From Neoarius graeffei (taxonomy: Eukaryota > Chordata > Actinopteri > Siluriformes > Ariidae): a DNA stretch of 64,000 bases. The stretch covers positions 68,327,241-68,391,240 of the forward strand of contig NC_083577.1 of assembly GCF_027579695.1 (NCBI RefSeq), given 5' to 3'. Made by a program: the position numbers and the translations under genes. Positions 58,387-64,000 of this stretch are shown here, in pieces; position 1 is the first letter of the stretch; each line of letters starts with the position of its first letter. The notes beneath the pieces are model-generated. The model was not told the origin of the DNA. It saw only the letters and a list, made by a program, of their open reading frames with translations, and did no database searches.

Positions 58387-58800
58387 TGTACTCACTGGCC
58401 ACTTTATTAGGAACATACAAATACTAAATCCCCCCCCCCCCCCCCCCCCCACACACACACATACGCGCGCGCACAGTCTGTGTAGCATGGATTGTACGAG
58501 GTGACGGAAACATTTCTATGACACATACGTGCAGATTTTTTTTTTTAGCTGTACACTGCCATCTGCATGCCACAGCAGAAATCAGGATTCATCAGACCGG
58601 GCACCATTTTTCTACAGTTTCTCTAACCACTATAGCTTCCGATTCCTGTTCTTGACTGACAGTAATGTTGTGCATTCTGAGAAGCTTTTCTGCTCACCAC
58701 AGTTGCAAAGAGTGGTTATTTATGACCATAGACTTCCTGTCAGCTGGAACCAGTCTGGCCGGTCCCTGACCTGATCTCTGTCGTCAGCAATGCATTTCCG
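58387..58800. repeat. Partial repeat end plus poly-C/(CA)n and an old repeat body
   Basis: The start ACTCACTGGCCACTTTATTA matches the MITE end at 52584. It is followed by a C run (58431-58450) and CA repeats. The sequence from 58540 (CACTGCCATCTGCATGCCAC) on looks like a degraded interspersed repeat. No gene. Confidence 0.4.
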
Positions 58801-58980
58801 CTTGCAGAATTGCCACTCACTACGTGTGGGTTTTTTAATGCATTATTATTATTTGAATGCATTTAAAGAATTGAAATTTCAGTGTACTTAAAAAAATAAT
58901 GCATTACATCCAGAATTGTATTGTGAGCAGATGTTTGAAATCATCAGGTTTTTTTTTGTTTGTTTGTTTGTTTGTTTTTT

Positions 58981-59160
58981 TTAATCCCCTGCTACAAAGT
59001 GTGCAGGGGGGTATAGGAATGAAGTCCATCCGTCCGTCCGTTTCAATCTGGACAAGTGTTCTCGGAAACTGCATAAGCTACATAAATGAAACTTTGTGTG
59101 CTCATGTTACTATTCATGATCCAAGTTGAGTTCGGAAATCATTTACGAGAAATTATTATT
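58981..59160. repeat. Repeat with CCCTGCTACAAAGTGTGCAGGGGG hairpin start
   Basis: A hairpin start, GTCCATCCGTCCGTCCGT, then TCTGGACAAGTGTTCTCGGA. A second unit of the same kind (TCTGGACAAGTTTTCTCAGA) lies on the far side of the nested Tc1 and SINE, at 61830. The two units and their arrangement suggest one repeat opened by insertions. Confidence 0.5.
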
Positions 59161-59184
59161 TTCAGAGTTATGGCCCTTGATTTT

Positions 59185-59508
59185 GGCGGCACGGTGGTGT
59201 AGTGGTTAGCACTGTCACCTCACAGCAAGAAGGTCCTGGGTTCGAGCCCAGCGGCCGGCAAGGGCCTTTCTGTGTGGGGTTTGCATGTTCTCCCCGTGTC
59301 TGCGTGGGTTTGCAGTCTGAAGACATGCAGGTTAGGCTGATTGGTGGCTCTAAATTGACCATAGGTGTGAATGATTGATTGTCTCTGCGATAACCTGGCG
59401 ACTTGTCCAGGGTGTACCCTACCTCTCGCTCATAGTCAGCTGGGATAGACTCCAGCTTGCCTGCGACCCTGTAGGACAGGATAAGCGGCTACAGATAATG
59501 GATGGATG
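59185..59508 (+). mobile_element. tRNA-derived SINE copy 13
   Basis: GGCGGCACGGTGGTGTAGTG to AATGGATGGAT, flanked by GGCCCTTGATTTT (59172-59184, 59509-59521). More substitutions and deletions than the copies at 27 and 41 kb; same tail variant as copy 3. Confidence 0.92.
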
Positions 59509-59846
59509 GGCCCTTGATTTTCGTTACTAGACTTTGTACAACCCCGATTCCAAAAAAGTTGGTACAAAGTACAAATTGTAAATAAAAACGGAATGCAATA
59601 ATTTACAAGTCTCAAAAACTGATATTGTATTCACAATAGAACATGGACAACATATCATATGTCGAAAGTGAGACATTTTGAAATTTCATGCCAAATATTG
59701 GCTCATTTGAAATTTCATGACAGCAACACAGCTCAAAAAAGTTGGGATGGGGCAATAAGAGGCTGGAAAAGTTAAAGGTACCAAAAAAGGAACAGCTGGA
59801 GGACCAAATTGCAACTCATTAGGTCAATTGGCAATAGGTCATTAAC

Positions 59847-61593
59847 ATGACTGGGTATAAAAAGAGCATCTTGGAGTGGCAGCAGCTCTCAGAAGTAAAG
59901 ATGGGAAGAGGATCACCAATCCCCCTAATTCTGCGCCGACAAATATGGCCCTTTTCCACTACCCTTTTTCAGCTCGCTTCAGCTCACTTCAGCCCGACAC
60001 GGCTCGCGTTTCGACTACCAAAAAACAGCACAACTCAGCTCGCTTCAGCCCTGCTTAGCCTCTAAAACTCGCACGGTTTTGGAGTGGGGCTGAAGCGAGC
60101 CAAACCGAGCCGAGTGAGGCTGGGGGCGTGAGCAGACACTCCCCTGTGCACTGATTGGTGAGGAGGAGTGTCCTCACATGCCCACACACGCCCCGCGAGC
60201 ACGCTGGGATCTGTAAACACCGCAAACCCGGAAGAAGAAGAATTACGAGAATTTCTGAAGCCTTATGCGCCTCGCCTCATCTATACGCTCTTGCCAGTAT
60301 CTGTTCGCGTTGTCGGTGACAACAAGCCACAGCACCAAGACCAGCAACACTAACGACTCCATGTTTATTGTTTACTATTCGGGTCGTGAGACTACCGCTT
60401 AAAAGCTCACTGATGTCACTGTTTGCGCTGCTTAACGACATCACGTGACGTCCACCCACTTTCGCTAACTCCACCCAATGTGTCCACCCACTTCCAGCCA
60501 GCACAGTTCAGCGCGGTTGTAGTCGAAATGCAACTCCAATAGCCTCACTCAGCTCGACTCAGCACGGCACGGCTCAGCCCAACTCAGCCGCGTTTGTAGT
60601 GGAAAAGCGGCATTAGTGGAGCAATATCAGAAAGGGGTTCGACAGTGTAAAATTGCAAAGAGTTTGAACATATCATCATCTACAGTGCATAATATCATCA
60701 AAAGATTCAGAGAATCTGGAAGAATCTCTGTGCGTAAGGGTCAAGGCCGGAAAACCATACCGGGTGCCCGTGATCTTCGGGCCCTTAGACGGCACTGCAT
60801 CACATACAGGCATGCTTCTGTATTGGAAATCACAAAATGGGCTCAGGAATATTTCCAGAGAACATTATCTGTGAACACAATTCACCGTGCCATCCGCCGT
60901 TGCCAGCTAAAACTCTATAGTTCAAAGAAGAAGCCGTCTCTAAACACGATCCAGAAGCGCAGACGTCTTCTCTGGGCCAAGGCTCATTTAAAATGGACTG
61001 CGGCAAAGTGGAAAACTGTTCTGTGGTCAGACGAATCAAAATTTGAAGTTCTTTATGGAAATCAGGGACGCCGTGTCATTCGGACTAAAGAGGAGAAGGA
61101 CGACCCAAGTTGTTATCAGCGCTCAGTTCAGAAGCCTGCATCTCTGATGGTATGGGGTTGCATTAGTGCGTGTGGCATGGGCAGCTTACACATCTGGAAA
61201 GACACCATCAATGCTGAAAGGTATATCCAGGTTCTAGAGCAACATATGCTCCCATCCAGACGACGTCTCTTTCAGGGAAGACCTTGCATTTTCCAACATG
61301 ACAATGCCAAACCACATACTGCATCAATTACAGCATCATGGCTGCGTAGAAGAAGGGTCCGGGTACTGAACTGGCCAGCCTGCAGTCCAGATCTTTCACC
61401 CATAGAAAACATTTGGCGCATCATAAAACGGAAGATACGACAAAAAAGACCTAAGACAGTTGAGCAACTAGAATCCTACATTAGACAAGAATGGGTTAAC
61501 ATTCCTATCCCTAAACTTGAGCAACTTGTCTCCTCAGTCCCCAGACGTTTACAGACTGTTGTAAAGAGAAAAGGGGATGTCTCACAGTGGTAA
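59847..61593 (+). pseudogene. Tc1 transposase interrupted by MITE family A
   Basis: The first 33 codons ([20 protein letters not shown] then [13 protein letters not shown]) lie at 59847-59945. The remaining 325 codons, from [15 protein letters not shown], are open at 60616-61593. All DD34E residues remain ([34 protein letters not shown]). The insertion falls within the first HTH, so the protein is not made as a unit unless the MITE is removed. The downstream part begins with GTG, not ATG. Confidence 0.9.
59946..60613 (-). mobile_element. MITE family A, copy 2, inside the Tc1 transposase
   Basis: TGGCCCTTTTCCACTACC at the left, GTAGTGGAAAAGCGGCAT at the right, TA on each side (59944-59945, 60614-60615). 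Tc1 element 3 provides the unoccupied site (CAACAAATAGTGGAGC). It is homologous along its length to 5382-6041. The 39-codon frame MESLVLLVLVLWLVVT is kept on the - strand from 60362 with one replacement (N to D). Confidence 0.9.
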
Positions 61594-61816
61594 ACATGGC
61601 CTTGTCCCAACTTTTTTGAGATGTGTTGCTGTCATGAAATTTAAAATCACCTAATTTTTCTCTTTAAATGATACATTTTCTCAGTTTAAACATTTGATAT
61701 GTCATCTATGTTCTATTCTGAATAAAATATGGAATTTTGAAACTTCCGCTATCATTGCATTCCGTTTTTATTTACAATTTGTACTTTGTCCCAACTTTTT
61801 TGGAATCGGGGTTGTA

Positions 61817-64000
61817 CAAGTGGACTCAATCTGGACAAGTTTTCTCAGAAACTATATGAGCTACATCAATGAAACTTTGCATGCTGAACAAAGCTAGGTA
61901 GCGTTTTATGAAGGTGTCCTAGCACTTAGGACATCGTAAGTCAATATTAAAGCAATGGGTTTATAAGGGCGTAAGTGTTAAGAGGTCTTCATAAAGTGCT
62001 CCTGGCGGGGGATAGTGACAACCGTGTCTCGTGTTTTTTGCTTTCGTGTACTGTTCCCTGTATTATTTTACTGTCCAGTACAGAATGGCAACATTTATCG
62101 TCCTTCCAACAGAGCTCCCTACTTCACAACCACATACATACTTGCTTACTTTTAGCAAAATCCCTCATCCGCTTTGACTCTTGATCCCAGTGCGGTTCAT
62201 GGGAACAGCCTGTGGGCCTTCACTGTTCAGCCACTGTGTCTCCAGCATGCGTGTGAAACTTGCAGTGTATTCTCACCTTTACACACCCGTGTGATTATAT
62301 GCGGCCTGCTCCGAACGGGTCACGTTCTCGTCATGCTGGTCGATGTCCCTTCTGAGTATATCCAACTCTGAAGCTCTTACTACTGTCAGTAAAATAACTG
62401 CAGTCCATCTAATGCCTGTGCTCCTATAAAGCACGTACTCCTCACCCTGCTGTCGGACCGGACCACACAGGTGAGCAGATGTAAACATGTGTTTTCTCTT
62501 CAAGAAGCTATTACCAGCAATTACTGTGAGCTTTTAATGTGGTTTTCCTGCATTCTCAGATCCGCCTCTGTGCCGCGTGTTTACCCAGTATTCAGGACGC
62601 CGATGAGCTCTGAGCACAGACGACTACATCTTCTGACAAGAGGATGTTTTATAACTTTTAAATAGTTTTATTTAATCAAATAATTAAGTATCTAGTGATT
62701 AAAGTAATATACGAGCTGTTTCTGTTGAATTATAAGTTTGGTAGGAAGGAAGAAGGTCAATGGACAGCAGGACAGATAGAAATAAATTGTGTGTGCGTGT
62801 TTGGAGGAAGAAAGGAGGAAGCCTCTCCCTGGCTTGCTGAAAGATGAACGGAAACAGAAGCATATTTTTGGTGAAGGCAGAAACTGGCTGCCATCGCAGC
62901 CTCATTCTTTCCTAAAGCCTCATCTTTTCCCAGCACTTCTGATCTACACCTGGAATTCTACAGCAGCTTCTAGCAACGTTTGTTAACATTTTAAAGTATA
63001 AATTTCAAAGGGTGTATGTAGCTTCTTTGTGTTTTTTTTTTTTTTTTTTTTTCTTTTTCGAAAACGGGGTTTCTAAGATTACACAGGATGTGAAGTCAGA
63101 GCATTGTTGTTGTTGTTTTTTAAACGGGATTCGTCATCTGTTTAACCACAAACAAGTGTAACACGCTTGTCGCGGCACTACTGATTACGAGCTCTAGGTC
63201 TCCAGGGTTTTCTTTTATTGTCCACAGTGTGTGTTTGTGTGCACGCTGTGCTTCCTCTGGAGATCCCAGACCTCCACCCATCTCTCTCGCTTTCTCTCTG
63301 TCTGTGTCAGCAGCCCGTCTCACAATGAGGGCAAAAGAACACAGGAACTGGGCGACCGAGCCTGGAGAGAATGTGGAATTTGCACAGAATTTGCAGAGCC
63401 CTGTCTCTCATTCGCACTGCAACATCAGGCCAAAATAACCAGGTCTTGGATCTGTACGGTGGTGCGAGTTGCCATGGAGCTGAGCTCACACCTAGTGACC
63501 AAACAACAACACCGAAGTGAGTCTTTGCCCCGCTTGCTGCCTGGAAGGACTATACAGCTGACACGCTGGGCACCGGGCAGTCACTGACCTGTATATCCTC
63601 TGTGTATAGCTTTCTATGAAGTTTTTATACTTCTTGCAGGAACATCTTGTTTACGAAAGTGTTTTCATACTGGGTGTTATGGCATACTGTAGATTGTGAG
63701 GTGCAGGAGGACTTTTGTTACATTCAGTGTTGAATTTCCAGTAGTCGTGACCAGGGGCGCCGCCAGAAATTTTGGGCCCCATGAAAGATTAGAATTTTGG
63801 GCCCCCCAACTTTGCCCACCCTCGTCACAATTGCACTATTGTCATTATTTGACTTTTTTGATAGCCCATGGACCTTGAGTTTGTGACTTTATTACATTTT
63901 ATGTATTAACCTACCAGGGACTAGATGAAAACTCTATCCCTCTTTTCTGTGTGCTGCGCTTTCTCCAGCTCCTCAATTTGAAACCAATGGTTTAGAACGT
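61817..64000. other. fam117b intron 2, mostly unrecognised
   Basis: Apart from the repeat unit near 61830 there is no exon that matches the next fam117b block (TPSCWAEEG-like), which must lie downstream. A T run occurs at 63033-63056. From 63752, CAGGGGCGCCGCCAGAAATT then TTGGGCCCC looks like the left end of a hAT element that runs on towards or past the window end. Confidence 0.45.

Larger units (their letters stand above)
59539..61814 (+). mobile_element. Tc1 element 4, same family as element 3, split by a MITE
   Basis: TA-flanked (59537-59538, 61815-61816), ends CAACCCCGATTCC / GGAATCGGGGTTG. Removing the MITE (59946-60613 plus one TA) leaves 1606 bp, matching the 1608 bp of element 3. 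The two copies differ at a few percent of positions by eye. Confidence 0.95.

Noticed and set aside
60616-61593. An independent intact transposase gene starting at 60616
   Set aside because: It begins with GTG in the middle of the transposase; the first 33 codons are on the other side of the inserted MITE.

Overview
This is a gene-poor, transposon-rich piece of a vertebrate nuclear genome, almost certainly a teleost fish. It has split genes with GT-AG introns, dense Tc1, hAT, Harbinger-like and Kolobok-like DNA transposons, and a young tRNA-derived SINE family. The species cannot be fixed from the sequence. Two host genes are visible, both on the + strand, and in the same order as on human chromosome 2q33: the 3' half of bmpr2 (BMP type II receptor) followed by the 5' end of fam117b.

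bmpr2: seven exons (3712-3826, 12415-12575, 12705-12852, 16032-16168, 20504-20676, 20828-22119, 31158-31429). They correspond to human exons 7-13. The first five have exactly the lengths I recall for human (115, 161, 148, 137, 173 nt) and the same phases. They encode the C-lobe of the kinase domain and the long C-terminal tail, ending in the conserved basic block before the stop. Exons 1-6 must lie upstream of the window. The intron after the catalytic-loop exon starts with GC instead of GT. A long 3' UTR follows 31429, with its end unresolved.

fam117b: a GC-rich promoter and 5' leader (about 41960-42265), a Ser-rich first coding exon (42266-42935) and a second exon (about 56211-56380) with the family hallmark RRTSSLD...GPYL. 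The remaining exons lie beyond 64000.

Everything else is intron or intergenic DNA made mainly of transposons, often nested. Examples: a hAT element (8-bp target duplication) inside a mariner-like element (1010-2345); a 1.9-kb inverted repeat (16318-18222) with a TTAA foldback element in one arm; a Tc1 element whose 5' end was replaced by an inverted copy of its own 3' end (38036-39654), sitting in a LINE reverse transcriptase; and two copies of one Tc1 family, one with an intact 358-codon transposase (52679-54286) and one split by a MITE (59539-61814). SINE copies occur roughly every 5 kb, most with clean target-site duplications.

The most unusual theme is that many short non-autonomous elements, from at least four superfamilies, keep their terminal repeats plus one short 5' coding exon that runs into a GT splice donor (MADF-like, BED-like, THAP, P2X7-like cysteine-rich and unknown types). 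No prokaryotic feature, CRISPR array or operon is present.
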